Positions 23,761 to 36,147 of a stretch of 64,000 nucleotides of DNA are shown piece after piece. The stretch's first letter is position 1. Every line of letters starts with the position of its first letter. The notes under the pieces were generated by a model. It saw only the letters and a program-made list of their open reading frames with translations. It searched no databases and was not told the DNA's origin. Origin of the DNA: Kingdonia uniflora (Eukaryota; Streptophyta; Magnoliopsida; Ranunculales; Circaeasteraceae); the NCBI GenBank assembly GCA_014058105.1, contig JACGCM010000669.1, positions 1,302,001 to 1,366,000 of the forward strand, given 5' to 3'. A program made the position numbers and the translations under genes.

Positions 23761-25101
23761 TCGATGGGTTGGAGATACTGGGCATTACAAAAGAACTTAT
23801 CATTTTAAAGTGTAGGATATATGCTGGCTAACGCAACATTTATCTTGGGAAGACAGGGCTTGGGCATATTACCATCTCTCTAAGTTTGATCGCCATTAGA
23901 TTTGGTCCGCTTCTTGGCTCTTCCGTGATTAGCATCACGATTGAACTCTATCTTTATAGATTGGTCTCTTCCTGTAAAGGTCGATTTATGAGTTTTCTGT
24001 CTTTCAGACACCATCCTTTCGAGATCAATATAGTCGTTGACCTTCTCGATCATGTCTTCCAAAGCCGTAAGCTTGTTTAGAATTAGGTACTCCTTCGCTT
24101 TTCCATCCACGGGTAAAACATTCGTGAAGGCCAAAATAATAATTTTCTGATCGATTCGGTCTACCTTTTTGGCCAACTCCAAAAATTTCTTAGTAAAAGT
24201 TTTAAGCTTTTCTCCTGGTAGCTACTTAAGGATGAATAGTGAATACAAATTCTCCTCTTTGTCTCTGTTATGCGAGTAGTTCTTGACGAAGAGTTCCCAC
24301 AATTGTTCAAAAGTTGTAATGGACCCTTCTGGTAGTGAATAGAACCATCGCAAAGGCTTATCTTAGAGGCCGGTAGGAAAAAGCTGGCATAGAATGTGGT
24401 TGGATGTAAAATATAAGCCTAAAGTGTCCTAGAATTCTTGAACATGCTCCACTGGATCATTTCCTCTGTATTTTTAGATTTTTGGGGTGCTAAAATTGGT
24501 GGGAACTTCGCCCTCCAATAGTTTCTGAACAATCGGGCATTTTTAGAGTATGTTGTGAATGTCTTTAGTAGTTTGAGCCTAGGCATCGAACAGTTCTTTG
24601 ATACGCTTATCAATATGTTCCTGAGTTACGTATTGACGAGCTGTGATAATCGGGCATGGGACGCGTCCTTCACGAGGATTATAGTTTCCACATTCTTCGC
24701 TTAGTCGATCACATGGCAGAATACGAACTCTTCCCCGGGGTGGATCTTCTGCTTATCTAACTCTAACAAGACCTCCACCAACTTCTTGGTGGTCTTCCTA
24801 TACCAGAGATGGCTTACCCCCAGGTTGTTTATGATTAGATCTAACGTCACCTCCCAGATTGTTGGTATGAGGTCTTATTCTGTCTAGAACAAAACTCGGG
24901 AAGCAGCTGGCAACATACCTTTGCTCTTTTGGGTTACAATCTGCTGACCCTGCAAAACCTTCAACGCATCTTGTATATCTGCCAGCTATTGTTCAGAGCG
25001 GCTCGCCTTTTTATTTCGAAGTGTAGAGTGGGCCGCAATTCTGCTGGTAAGGCATTTCCTTCTCCTAGAGTAATTGGTGTACTCTTGTCTAGAAGTATCA
25101 T
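23761..25101 (-). pseudogene. gag of element E
   Basis: First ATG after the primer binding site is at 25101-25099, giving MILLDKSTPITLGEGN. Readable pieces include QRPxGxxx-type Pro-rich sequence, EQLWELFVKNYSHN near 24290, and MELAKKVDRIDQKIIILAF at 24182, which aligns with MVLAQKVDNLDQKLAVTTF of B. Many stops. Confidence 0.7.
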
Positions 25102-25152
25102 TATGTAGAAAGATAATCATCTATTTCTGAGACAATGGGATTGAGAACTTCG

Positions 25153-25170
25153 TTCTCACATATGGTGCCA
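25153..25170 (-). other. Primer binding site of element E, mutated
   Basis: Minus strand TGGCACCATATGTGAGAA, aligning with TGGCGCCGTCTGTGGGAA of A with five changes, most of them transitions. Two bases from the LTR. Confidence 0.6.
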
Positions 25171-25172
25171 AA

Positions 25173-25740
25173 TGTAATAGCCCAATTTCATATCTCGAAC
25201 TTAGTCTTTACACCAAGGATAATCAGAACATTTAGATGAATAATGAATGAATACTAGCACAAAGTTTAGCGTGGAAAACCTTTGAATAAGATAAAAACAA
25301 TGACCTTTCTTCAAGATTTAGAAATAGTGGTCTTTTTAATAGTTGCTAGCTATTATAAGGGTTGCTCCGAGTATTTTGAATAGAATGTTTGAGTCAGGAT
25401 TCATCTGCCCTTCATCTGGAATTTATTAGTCCTATTTATAGGTCTTATAATATGACTGTTTGATGACCATTATGATTCTTAATGATGGACGTTACAATAT
25501 ATATTTGATAGTCTTTGAACTGATTATGTAATGATCTAATCTTGTTGTTTTTTATAACGGCTTCATTGATGACGGTGCGCTTGTTGACTCGAACTATTGA
25601 TGTAGAGGTCGAAAATTATGAATAGAACTTTGTAGCTGTAATGTGTAATAAATTGTGTCACGTGTATGTTGATGAGGTCGAGTGGTCATATGATGGTCGA
25701 AGATGAAGCATGAGCTCGAAATGTTGAATAAGCCACTACA
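25173..25740 (-). repeat. 5' LTR of element E (568 bp)
   Basis: Plus strand starts TGTAATAGCCC and ends GCCACTACA. It shares TTTAGCGTGGAAAACCTTTGAATA with the other LTRs. A minus-strand TATA box (TATAAATAG) lies at 25432-25440. The 5 bases after it are TGACC. Confidence 0.85.
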
Positions 25741-28330
25741 TGACCTACACTATTCATTTATGAGAAAGAAGATTTTTAACATAAATTGGTACTGATAGAC
25801 ATAGAAATTTGTAGGATTAATACAACAAAAAATATCATTTTATCGATCCCAATTTATTGTTTATTGATGATTATTTTCATTTCCTTATTTTTAGACATTT
25901 ATAATTGCTAGAGCTAATAAATATAAAAATACAACTAATTAAAAGTACAAAGAGCCTAAGCATCTCCAACAATCTCTCAGGTGAAAAGATGATGTTTGCA
26001 TTCAATGTATTTTTGAAGATTTACACCAAGGAATGAAGATGCTAAAAGACTCTACAAGGATTAGCCTGAGAAGACTTATCTATGATAATAATAAGAAAAA
26101 AAACCCAACAATATGGTTGGGGTCTTAGCCATTGATCTTTCAAGTTACCAGCATTGAGGCCAAAAAAAGGAGTCTAGATCATTCAATCCCTAGTTATGAC
26201 CTAAAAATCAATCTCAGCTGTTCGATCCCAAGTTAGTCAAAAATTATAATCCTAGCATTGTCTGTTATGCCCAATTGAATGGAAAACTTCAAATATGGCC
26301 ATTTCTCCTCTTCCTGACTTCTACCACAAATCTATCTCTGATGATTTCTTTCTTCAACAAATCTCACTCATAATCCCTAATTTAATTGTGTGTTAGGTAC
26401 CCTTATCTTATTAGATATCTAATGCTATTAGGATTCTTTAGATAAGCAGGAGGGTTGTTTCCCTTAGGAGTTGGAGTCTTAGTAGTAATCTCTTTAGTCT
26501 TTATTTAAGCATCTTTGTTATTCAGTTCAATCAATGAATAAAGTTATTATGTTAATGGAGGTAGATTTCCCTTGGAGTAAATCGATTTGGAGGCACGATT
26601 CCCCTTGAAATGAATCGAAACCCTAGGATCTAGTATCCAATTATCATGTGAAATCAAATTTATATTAGATGTCTCGCTCAAGTAATTGTTGATCTAAACC
26701 CCAACTTCATTATAAATTTCAATCCCCAATTTGATTCCTCTAGTTATTCAACCCCCAATTTCAAAGAGTTAATTATTTGGTTTCTAGGGATTTGATGAGT
26801 GACTATCATTATCATCACATGTATAGTCTCGCTCTCGATAAGTTTAGAAAGCATCTCGAAGAACCAACAAATGTCTTCACTTGTTAATTAATGAACAAGA
26901 TGACAATCAAACCTCCTCGACTGTTATGAGGTGTGAAAACATTCCAAAAGCAAAAATTAGAGTGATTAAACCAATACCATCTTAATAATAGTGCATTATA
27001 TAATATAATTAAGATTGTTAAGAAACTATAGCAGTTATTTCCCCGGTCGATGATTGCAGCGGGCGACAATGCACCAGGAAGAATTCGGTTTGCCTTGTCT
27101 TTCAACGATATAAACAGTTCCATTCAATATGATACATTATATACTTCTAGAGTGTAAAATGCAAGGGACAACCTCTTATTAAGCTCATGGTTTTGGGCTA
27201 TGGAGACATGTAAAAATCTAGAGGATATCATGTATATTGATCATCTTTTCAGGATTATTTTTCCTCCAAATGCATGTTTTTTTAATTTTTGTGTCATATC
27301 CTTAGAAAATGTGAGTAAAAATGTTGTTTGTGAATTATTAAGGTGATTCATAACCTATACGGGAAGGATATGAGACCAACTCATTATTTGCATTAATGTT
27401 ATGCTTGAAATTGAGTTATCTGTTCACTGTGTTTTGATTAATAACCTTTGTGTATTTATTGGTGATATGGGAATTTTGATTGGTAAACTGAGTTTGCTAG
27501 TACTTTGTATAGATGTGGGAGGTTCCCTCCAGAGGTGAGGACTTCAATTCCTGCTGAGGGAAGCTTTGAACATATTGTCCTATCATACAATTCCACATTA
27601 GATAATGAAATTATTTGGATAGAAAGGGAATCACAAAAAGCCCTAGATGTAAGTAAGGGGTTTGACCATCTTTTTATGATAAGTATATATCGTGCTACAT
27701 ATTTTACAAGTTGAATAGTTAGAGATTCCAAGTAAAAATTAAGAAAAACAGAAAAATATAGACAAAGACTGCATAAAATGAGTTAGTCCTTCTACTTCTT
27801 GTCCTTGTAGTCACTTTAGGCTTATGCGAGAGTCTATCTTTCCTATTGGAGCTTGGCCGATAAATAGACTAGCTAAGATAAAAATCTGACTTAATAAATG
27901 TAACAAGTACGTTTCAATTTTATGTGACTGTCTTTTATTTAGTTCATATTTGCTTTCATATATGTATTATTATCTAGATGCCAGTGTAAGATACCTCTGC
28001 TACACTGAGAAAAAAGATTAATTGTACCAATGTTGCCAACTCCTCCTCCCTGCACAAAAGTATATTATAAGAGCATAATAGTTGTAGAATTGGACTCTGT
28101 CGTGACACGTGTCATACCTTTATGAATGCCACATCAACATTTTTATCATAATTTTTTTTACAGATTCGTTTGTAGACGACCAAGTGATAAAAGTCGGGTC
28201 TCTTCCAAAAGCTTCAAATAGGTTTGGGAATAGTCACATTTGTTTGGCCAACGTGAGAAACCCTCTTTGCAATTCTCTCTCTCCCACGAAACATCCATCA
28301 TTGGTGTTTTAGAAGGGCCATTTTTTCCTA

Positions 28331-28411
28331 TTATCATCCACCCCTGGTTTTAGGTCTCTCTTTCTCTATTTCTCTCTCTCCCTCTCTATCTATCTATCTC
28401 TTTGTCTCTCT
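28331..28411. repeat. Pyrimidine-rich CT/CTAT low-complexity tract
   Basis: TCTCTC and TCTATCTATC runs interleaved over about 80 bases. Confidence 0.9.
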
Positions 28412-28855
28412 CAATGATAATTTCTTTTGCCAACGTGGAATTTTGAAGGTCAAAAGGGGCTGAAATATGTTTTTCAATACTCCAATCATTATTTGTTCTA
28501 CTCCAACGCTCAACTTAATGGGATTACAGTGTTTACCATTCTTATTAGGGTGACTTCGAAGATAATTTATAAGGGTGAATGGGTTGTTGTGAGGCCACTC
28601 CAGAAATCATTGGCATCTTCGTTGTGCGGGTATGTTTCATTCCATTGAATCTCTGATTTCATTTTTGATTTTTTTTTTGTCATTTTTTTAGGGCATGTAA
28701 TATGTTAACCAACATCAAGACATCAACCCTAAATTTCTGATTTTTTTTCTCTCTCCTACGCCCTTTCTTATGGGGTTTTTGACGTGTTTTGTTTTCCCAG
28801 TATAAGGGAACTACTACTTATATTATGTTTTTTCTTCTTCTATGATGTTGCTATT

Positions 28856-28856
28856 A

Positions 28857-28895
<39 letters not shown>

Positions 28896-28900
28896 TATTG
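28856..28900. repeat. (TTA)n microsatellite
   Basis: About 14 uninterrupted TTA/ATT repeats. Confidence 0.98.
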
Positions 28901-30789
28901 ATATTAGCTTAGTTTCTCCCACCATAGAGAGTTGGAGAGGAGATTAATGTACAACGTGCAAAATGGCTTGACTTTGGTCTAACAGAATTAGTTAGGAACA
29001 TCGAACAAATAAGGTAAAAAATGTCATAAAACATCTAGAATATTATGGCCCTATTACTTTGGCAAATCTAGGCTTTGTTTTTGCTTAACTTAATCATAGA
29101 GTTTGGTGGTATTAGTATGGGACTTTATTTTCTTTAGGTTCATACTTGGCTGAGCCTTTTCTCTGCGTCTCTACAATAGGTTTAGTTTTTAGGGACATGT
29201 TTCGATAGCATAGAAGGGATGAATATATTGTAGTTTTTGGGGAGAATCATACCTGGTCATACCGGGTTTAAAGAATTAGAGCAGTATCTAAGAATAGAAA
29301 ACAATATTCTTAATAAAATGAAAAATATCTTTTAAAGGAGATGTCAGAGGTATTTTTTTCAACCCCATTAAATTACTTAATTCCAGCAACCTCAAAAACT
29401 ATTCGATATTATATCACAACAATTAAAATTATAAAATGGAGGAAGACAATACCATTTTCCAAGTGGGGTTTGTGAAGTGGGTGCATATTTGTTGATTTAG
29501 GTTTGTAGTTAGGTCTCAAAAGTAGGTTTTACCATCAGTAGAATAGTTTCGTTGAACCTCACAACTATACAGTTCAACTGCAAACCACACAACTAGATTT
29601 GGTATTTTTATTAGCTTAGCTTAGCAACCATAGAAACGTTTGAAGGGTTTGTAGGAAGAGTAGAGCAATAGATTTTCAAATGGCTATGGATTTGAAATGA
29701 TAACTATTTGGATTTTGTTGATTGTTTGTTTGAGATCTATGTAAGTAATTGCATAATTTCATTTTTTCTTATTTTTCGTAACATATTTTTTATATATTTT
29801 TTTCTTCTAATGTTGAATTGTACATACATACATGCATTAAGACTTTCGGGGCATATTAAAACTTTTATATTATGAAATTTTGCATGTACTTATGACGGGA
29901 GCTTGACATCATATATGATTTTGTTTTTCAAAGCTTTAGTACATCTTACCATATTTTGTTTCATACTATTACTAAATGATAACACTATCTTTAAATACAT
30001 TTAATTAGTTAAAATTTTGGTTACTAATATCAATTTTCATATTCTCCACGTTGCTTAGGAAACACTTTAATATGAGCATTCACTGCGTAAGCTTTACCAC
30101 CACATCCGTGCGTTCAGTATAGAGTTACAAAAACTATTATTAGAATCTTGGGAAACAAAGCATCCAAAGTTTGATGACTAGCTCCTTCTAATGATGTCCA
30201 TGTCGTAATAATTAGCTATAATTTACAATGTTGAAGTGAAAATATTGAGATGCCATTGGGTATCACCATAGCATATGATATCATGTATGATCTAAATTTG
30301 CCATATGGGATATTTCTTATAAAATTTGTGATCAGTCCAGTATAGTGTATCAAAAGTTGCCGTTAAGGTTCATTTTCTATGAAGTCATTTTTCTACTTAA
30401 AGTAAAGGATAAATGGAAGGCAAGATTTTTGGTCCATTGCTTTGGTAAAAAAATGTCATTGAAAAATGCACAGTAGTTTCTTTATGATGGCAATAACACT
30501 ATCAGCACTAACTTATATCAAGGATTTGAAGTTCATTTTTTCTTTGTTGTCGATTAATATACCAAATTTGCAAAATGTTAATGCAAGCTACTAGAAGGTA
30601 CTTAACAAGGCAAGTTCTTAAGTTTTAACAAGAAACTTGTTATGTTTCTTGACAAATTAAAATAACTTTTTTTGCATTGTAGGTTATCACTCTTATAAGT
30701 AAACTTCTGAACTAAGCATGGTCATAAAGAAACATTAAATAAGAGACAAGTTACTTACGCTAATGTTACGATTTTCCATTCTTGTTTAT

Positions 30790-31197
30790 CTATGTAACAT
30801 GGACACTCTATATTCCTAAAAAAATCTGTGTCCAAATGTGTCGGACACACCGACACTCGTGTGGATACTTCAACAAATACTTATTGTATAGATCATCAAC
30901 TTATTTACATAAATTTTCAAAAATTTCCAATTCTTATGCATGCTATTCAACCCTACTAACTACTATCATAGTTTATGTTTGTTATCAGCTGTAAATTAAC
31001 CCATAAGTTACAATCGTAGTTATAAATTTATAATATATTTACCTATAATAAGATACAATACATGAGACATGAAGAATGATACTATCTTTTTAGGTATAAG
31101 GCTGTGTCCGCATTTTCACTTATTTTGAACCCGCCGTGTCCGACACCTTGTACCTATGTCAGACATCGACATGCATACCTGTGTCAATGCTACATAG
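30790..31197. mobile_element. hAT-like MITE (408 bp)
   Basis: Terminal inverted repeats CTATGTAACATGGACAC at the left and, reverse-complemented from the right, CTATGTAGCATTGACAC (two mismatches). Subterminal GTGTCGGACAC/GTGTCCGACAC-type repeats. Flanks TTGTTTAT (30782-30789) and ATGTTTAT (31198-31205) form an 8-bp target duplication with one mismatch, the length typical of hAT elements. No transposase inside. Confidence 0.8.
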
Positions 31198-31959
31198 ATG
31201 TTTATTATCATTTTTTGCAATTTAGTGGTAGGCCGGTACAGTAAATTCATGACTACTAGGTATTTGACTTTTCTAGATTAAGTTTTGCATACCATATATT
31301 GGCGCATCTTGGTTCATTTTTGATATTGATAGTATAATTTTGAAACTTGAGACACGTTAGAATTAACTCTTGTTATTACTTATTCATATGGATCTTTAAT
31401 TCAAATAAAAGAAAGTTTGATAATAGAAAATTTATATTTAATATTTCAATTGATGGTCTCCAACTCCACTAATATCATTTAGTCTTAAACTGTTACACAA
31501 GTAAAAGAAACAAAAACTATATTTAATATATATAGGTTTTCTTGCAATTTTAGAGGTATATTGAGATGCAATTCCATGCTTTTTCTGCTTATGCATCCTT
31601 TTATTTTTAAATTCATATACAATCAATTCTATAGGGTTTTATTTAAAAAGAAAAGAAAATAAACTATGCAATATATACATGTCTAAGATTTACACGAGGG
31701 CAACATCGATCACAAGAAAAAAGATTAAAAAAAAGATTATTTTGTGAGTATCCCAAGACATACCCCTATATACTTAAACTTTGAAAGAGTCTCACTTGAG
31801 CAAAGCCGCAATGCACATAATGTATTGGTTCAAAATATTTTAGACTAATAGTAAGAATTTAAGATGCATTAATGTATAACAAGAAGTTTGTGGCTTCGGG
31901 AGGAATGTTTTCTCTCAGTAATGCTTTAATGTCTAAAGAAGTAAAGCATGAGGATTAAA
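31198..31959. other. AT-rich spacer, nothing recognised
   Basis: No convincing coding sequence, repeat or RNA gene seen. Confidence 0.6.
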
Positions 31960-32822
31960 TATGGGTCAAATAGCAAAGCTCAAAAAGGGCCTGAAAACTC
32001 CTCCTTTCTCTTAATGGTGTTGACCTTTTCTTAGTAGAAACTCTATTCTTTTTGATAATCAAGCTGCCAACATCAGTAGAATTAAAAGAAGAGTACTCAA
32101 TGAAATCAAGACCTTCTCTGGGATCTTTAAAACATAAATGAACAACTCAGTGTATGATTTACAGATTTCTCACTTCTTTGGGATTCAACATTGGTATAAA
32201 GCAGCTCAAAAAATTTGACTTGTCTTTGAACTCCCCCTGATCTTGGTAAAGTCAAAGTCTCATGTGATGGCGCCTCCTTCAGTAACCCAGGAGGAGGTAG
32301 ATGTAGGGCGGTAATTGGATAAGGTCATCATAATGTAATTGGAGTGATCTTCATGAACTTTCCCTTCACAAGTGCCTATAATGCCGAATGCACCATAATA
32401 ATTTAAGGGTTAGCTAAAACTCAAAGTCCTGGGGTATACAAGAGTGTGGATTGCTTCAGATTCATTTTTACTTATCCATGCTTTTAATAACAATTCTCTA
32501 CAATTAAGCTACAACCAATGTGTCAAAGATTTAAGCAAGGTTTCACTCGAGTTAGTATTAGCATCATTTGGAAGCAGGTCAACTTCAACGATGATGCTGC
32601 TGCCAAGAGAGGTTGTAGGAAGGAAGATGATGCATAAGAATGACACCAAGAGTATTTTAAATTTCCCATGTAAATGTTCTCATGCTATTACAACATATGA
32701 TTTGATTGCTAAGGCATGTCATGGTTATTCATTAATACTTTCTTTCTTGGTTCTTATATAATTCTCTGAAAGCCTTGTACTTTGTTTTCTTAATACAAAT
32801 CTGCATACCTAGCAAAAAAAAG
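31960..32822 (+). pseudogene. 3' end of an L1-type LINE: ORF2 C-terminus with RNase H domain
   Basis: The frame from about 32034 reads SRNSILFDNQAA, RIKRRVLNEIKTF and, after a stop, MNNSVYDLQISHFFGIQ, the linker preceding RNase H in plant L1 ORF2. After a frameshift VKVSCDGASFSNPGG (about 32250) is the RNase H start with its catalytic Asp. Then come the Ala-Glu block NAECTI and VDCFRFIFTYPC (homologous to WIASDSFLLIHAF in the next frame). The 3' untranslated end finishes in an A8 tract at 32815-32822. 5'-truncated and frameshifted, hence dead. Confidence 0.75.
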
Positions 32823-33582
32823 TAGATCTTCTCCCCCTCAGACTCTTTATTTTCTTATAAATGGCTGAATTGTTTCCTTTCTACTTACAAGGATCTTGAA
32901 AATCTGCATATAACATTATATTTGCACATGAACGCAGTAGTATATAATGGGATTCATTTTGAATTCTTGTGGTCTCTTTTCTTTTGCAGTAGAACTCTTT
33001 TTTATGTGTGATTTAGCTCTTTTAGTCTCCATTTATTTTGTTTGTTAGGTACTTGGTTGTTCTTTTCCAAACTTGTAATAGACTGAAGACGAAAAGGATA
33101 CTAGTGTTGTTTTTATGGTTTAGATCCATATTTAAATGAATTTAAAATCATGTGGGATACCATCTCCATAAGAATCATCTAAAATGGTAAAACTACAAAT
33201 TATATTATTCTCATGCAAATTACAGTATGCAGTTTGAAGGACTAGCAAATAGGTTATTTTTGGAAGGTTAATTGATTTTCTTAGTACCTATTATTTTTTT
33301 GCATGTTGGAAGTTGAATATAGTCTCACTAAAATCTTGATAGTCAACTCTTTGTATAGTGATACTGTTTGTAAGAACCACATTACACTTTGTTACTTATT
33401 ACATTTTGTTATGAAAGCAAATATTTTGACTTTAGGTTCTCTGCTTATTCAAAATCTTCATCAGCAATTCATTATAAGCTTCATATTCTCTTTCAGTATG
33501 ATCAATATTTTGCATATGCTTAGATATTAAATACATCTTAATATAAAGATCAAGTTTTATTCTTCGCATTGTTGTTTAGCCC
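32823..33582. other. AT-rich spacer, nothing recognised
   Basis: No supported gene. A 75-residue open frame at 33303-33530 has no recognisable features beyond hydrophobic composition. Confidence 0.6.
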
Positions 33583-34525
33583 GTGCGTGCACGGTCTAAT
33601 TGCTACAAGTTAACATAATAAAGCAACAAAAGCTTACTCTTATCTTTAGAAGCCTCAAATAATAAGCCTTCTTCTTTGATGAGGAAGATGAGATATGAAA
33701 AGTCTTGAGGCCACTTCAAATAAACTAAGTTATTACTGGGAAGAGCAAGGTTTTGTGAGCCTAATCAAACCGTTTCCCAAGTTTGACATCAAAGAATTTC
33801 CATACAACCATTGGAGTTTTTTGAAGAAGTAGGCCTTCCAAATTATTGATTTGGGCTTCGGTTTGGTCCCATATCAACCATTTCCATTCATTTAGAAATA
33901 TACTTTTAGAGCCCAAAAATAAAACACTAGCCATTGAACTAAATTCCTATGCGACCTTCAAACTATTACACTGGTGCTTTAAGTAATCATGATTCAGCTT
34001 AGAAAACACAAGTATTTGTTGCTGCAATGGCTAATTCGAGGATTCTGCCTAAGATAATCAACAAGGTCCTCAGGATGGTTGGTGCTCATACTATGGCGAT
34101 TCAAAGCTAAGTTTTCTCCTGGAGAGATGAATTATTATGTAAGGATTTTCTAAATTTTATGAGGATAAAAGCATTAGTATTGTGTACCTGTACAAACAAT
34201 AATCCCATATGTTGATATATCAATGAGGAAAATCCTATAGGGTTTTAATGTCTTACAATTAAACTTGCTTTATAAGTATGCATAAAACAATTGGTTAAAT
34301 ACCAACGCATAAAAATGATAATGACCATGCAACCATCCCCTATCAAGGCCTGTATAAGATTTGATCCAAGTATTAATTGGCCACAACACAGGATTTGCTT
34401 TGTTCTCTTAAAGAAACCTGCTTTATTCATTAAGTTTAAAGTTCAAAAAATATTTCAAAAACCCTAATTTATTTCAACAAATAATACGTTTGTACGCGCG
34501 GTAGCGCATGCATAAATGCTCGTCT
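33583..34525. other. Possible Helitron-related segment between two GC-rich hairpins
   Basis: 33587-33603 holds a near-perfect CCGTGC-GT-GCACGG hairpin followed by T-CTAA-T, resembling a Helitron 3' end (hairpin, CTRR, then T). 34492-34522 holds CGCGCGGTAGCGC followed by ...GTCTAG. Both GC hairpins stand out in AT-rich DNA. Which, if either, is a real terminus is unclear. Confidence 0.25.
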
Positions 34526-34921
34526 AGATAGAAGATAAAGTAGAAATGAGATAAAATTTATCTGTGATAAAGCTTATTTCTACTTAAAGATAAAATTTCA
34601 AAAATGTAAACAAGTCTCTCTTATCTCCTATAAATTGGTGAGCAATTTCATGTATTTTTTTATCTTATTTTTGGAGTGATCAATAAAGCAAGTTCTTCAG
34701 TAGTTTTTTTCTCTCTCTTATTTTTATAGTTAACTAATTAAGCTATAATCAATAGCCATTAATGGAGAGCTAGTCTTCTTAGCTTAAGCTAAAGATTGAC
34801 CATCCGATGATTATGAACTAAATGAAGAAGTTATATGATAGAATAAATCTAGTATTGTTTTACAATACCTGGCCTGTAGTAGGGAAGGGTTGATCTAGCC
34901 ATGACAACCCTGATCTATTAT
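34526..34921. other. Left flank of element D, no gene recognised
   Basis: AT-rich sequence with no coding feature. The last five bases before the LTR are ATTAT, the expected target duplication of D. Confidence 0.5.
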
Positions 34922-35435
34922 TATAATGGCCTAATTTCATAGTAGCTCGAAATTAGCTCTTACACCAAATATACCTGTGACAAGAGTTAGTACAACTCAA
35001 TCTAGAAATGACAGGCCATTAGTGTGGAAACCTTTGAATAGGTAAAAACTCACCTCGGCTTGAGGATTTGGTAATTGTAACTTTTATTACTTAAGGCTGA
35101 TGTTTGATTACATGTTTATGATCTTTTGAGCTAAATAAACTTAGTCCCTTCTCCTCTAGAACTCATCCATTTTATAGACCTCACTCACAGTTCCTCACTG
35201 TGTATAAGCACGTTTTCCTAAAAGTGGGGGCATGTGGCAGTTGGACTTGTAACTGCTAATTCGTGGGAGACAAGTGTCTTTAACTTGTTATATTTTATCT
35301 ATAGTTCTCAAGCCACGTTCTTTATCAGTTTATCATACATGTGTCATTGTTGATTGTGTATGTCGCGTGCATATTGTGTAAGTTTGGTATTGGATCAGTT
35401 CAAATGTATCACAGCTCGAGGGATAGGTCCCTACA
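34922..35435 (-). repeat. 3' LTR of element D (514 bp)
   Basis: Plus strand starts TATAATGGCC (canonical TG now TA) and ends GGTCCCTACA. It contains the conserved TTAGTGTGGAAACCTTTGAATAGG block and a minus-strand TATAAAAT (35169-35176). Confidence 0.85.
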
Positions 35436-35448
35436 ATCACCCTCTCAC
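35436..35448 (-). other. Polypurine tract of element D
   Basis: Minus strand GTGAGAGGGTGAT abuts the 3' LTR and aligns with GCGAGGGGGCGAT in B (44675-44687). It primes plus-strand DNA synthesis in the family. Confidence 0.6.
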
Positions 35449-35715
35449 AACTGAAGGCACAGGCGGCTTGAGTTGAGAAATGCCCATCGAATTTGTGGAT
35501 TGGAATATGGAAGAATATTTTAGAAAATTGAAGTAATGTATTTTGCTGATGTGGTTTATCTGGGAAATGAATGTATTTATGGAAGGTTGATTTACGGTAT
35601 TTATTGCAGTCAAGGGATGTGAATTGATTGATGTGTTTGGCTATTGGGTTCCCAAGACCATATACTTTAATGATGACTACTGGAAATCCTTCCCTGCATT
35701 AAAATGTAGTTGTCC

Positions 35716-35723
35716 TATAAATA
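35716..35723 (+). promoter_or_regulatory. TATA box of antisense unit 1 (element D)
   Basis: TATAAATA, 70 bases before the unit 1 ATG at 35786. Element B has TATATAAATA at the corresponding place. Confidence 0.4.
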
Positions 35724-35785
35724 CTTTGTTTTGCTGTGTTGCCGTTTGTCATTTGGTAAGTACCGTTGTCTCTGTTAATTAAGCA

Positions 35786-36147
35786 ATGGTGACCACCATA
35801 AGTCAAGCAAGGGAGAACAAGATACTTTGAAAAGTACAAGAACTCTAGCTTTATTTCCGTGGGACCCATCCTCTCGATCTCCCCCTTCCTTATCCAGCCC
35901 ATCCTTCTTTTGTCAGTCTGACTATTCAAGAGGCAGCAAAGGCAGATACGGATAATTATTATATGGAATTCCTATATTCTTGTCAATCGGAGTGGTTACA
36001 ATGGGCATATCTCCATTTTCTTGTGGAGAAGGCTATTACTATGGAGGATGAGGAAAATGACACCCAGACCAGGATTTCACGCCGTTACCCTACATGAGAG
36101 TGAATTTTATAGGTGGAGGTGGTGGTAGAAGGTATGGTGGTAGTGGG
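35786..36147 (+). pseudogene. Antisense unit 1 of element D, 5' part, interrupted by F
   Basis: ATG at 35786 gives MVTTIS; unit 1 of B starts MVKTRS. Two in-frame stops lie within the first 20 codons, then a stretch with IQEAAKADTDNYY and LVEKAI that aligns with EDEAIKAEEEFYC and LAEDRVRA of B. A Gly-rich run (GGT/GGA codons) begins at 36115 and is cut by element F at 36148; the other half resumes after 39152. Function unknown. Confidence 0.55.

Larger units (their letters stand above)
13037..25740 (-). mobile_element. Element E: gypsy element, right part, probably interrupted by A
   Basis: A related but more diverged element in the same orientation, with 5' LTR at 25173-25740, gag-pol at 19551-25101, a tandem array, and plus-strand units 2 and 3 at 13408-18768. 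No 3' LTR or unit 1 is present between A and unit 2, so E is cut at 13037 exactly where A's LTR ends. The simplest reading is that A inserted into E and the rest of E lies left of the window. A deletion at the boundary is the alternative. Confidence 0.75.
25741..30781. other. Non-gypsy spacer, no gene supported
   Basis: AT-rich DNA without gypsy similarity. Short open frames (for example 26884-27123, 27505-27714, 28427-28648) have no family match I recognise and no splice or repeat support. 26385-26660 (TGTTAGGTACCC start, TATTTAAG, AATAAAG) looks faintly like a decayed copia-type LTR, but no partner or target duplication is visible. Simple repeats are listed separately. Confidence 0.6.

Noticed and set aside
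26385..26660. Possible copia solo LTR (TGTTAGGTACCC..., TATTTAAG, AATAAAG)
   Set aside because: No clear 3' end, no target duplication and no partner LTR in the window.
26884..27123. 79-codon minus-strand open frame as a host exon
   Set aside because: No recognisable domain and no neighbouring exons or consistent splice sites.
30782..30994. 70-codon open frame
   Set aside because: Lies inside the MITE terminal region; no protein similarity.
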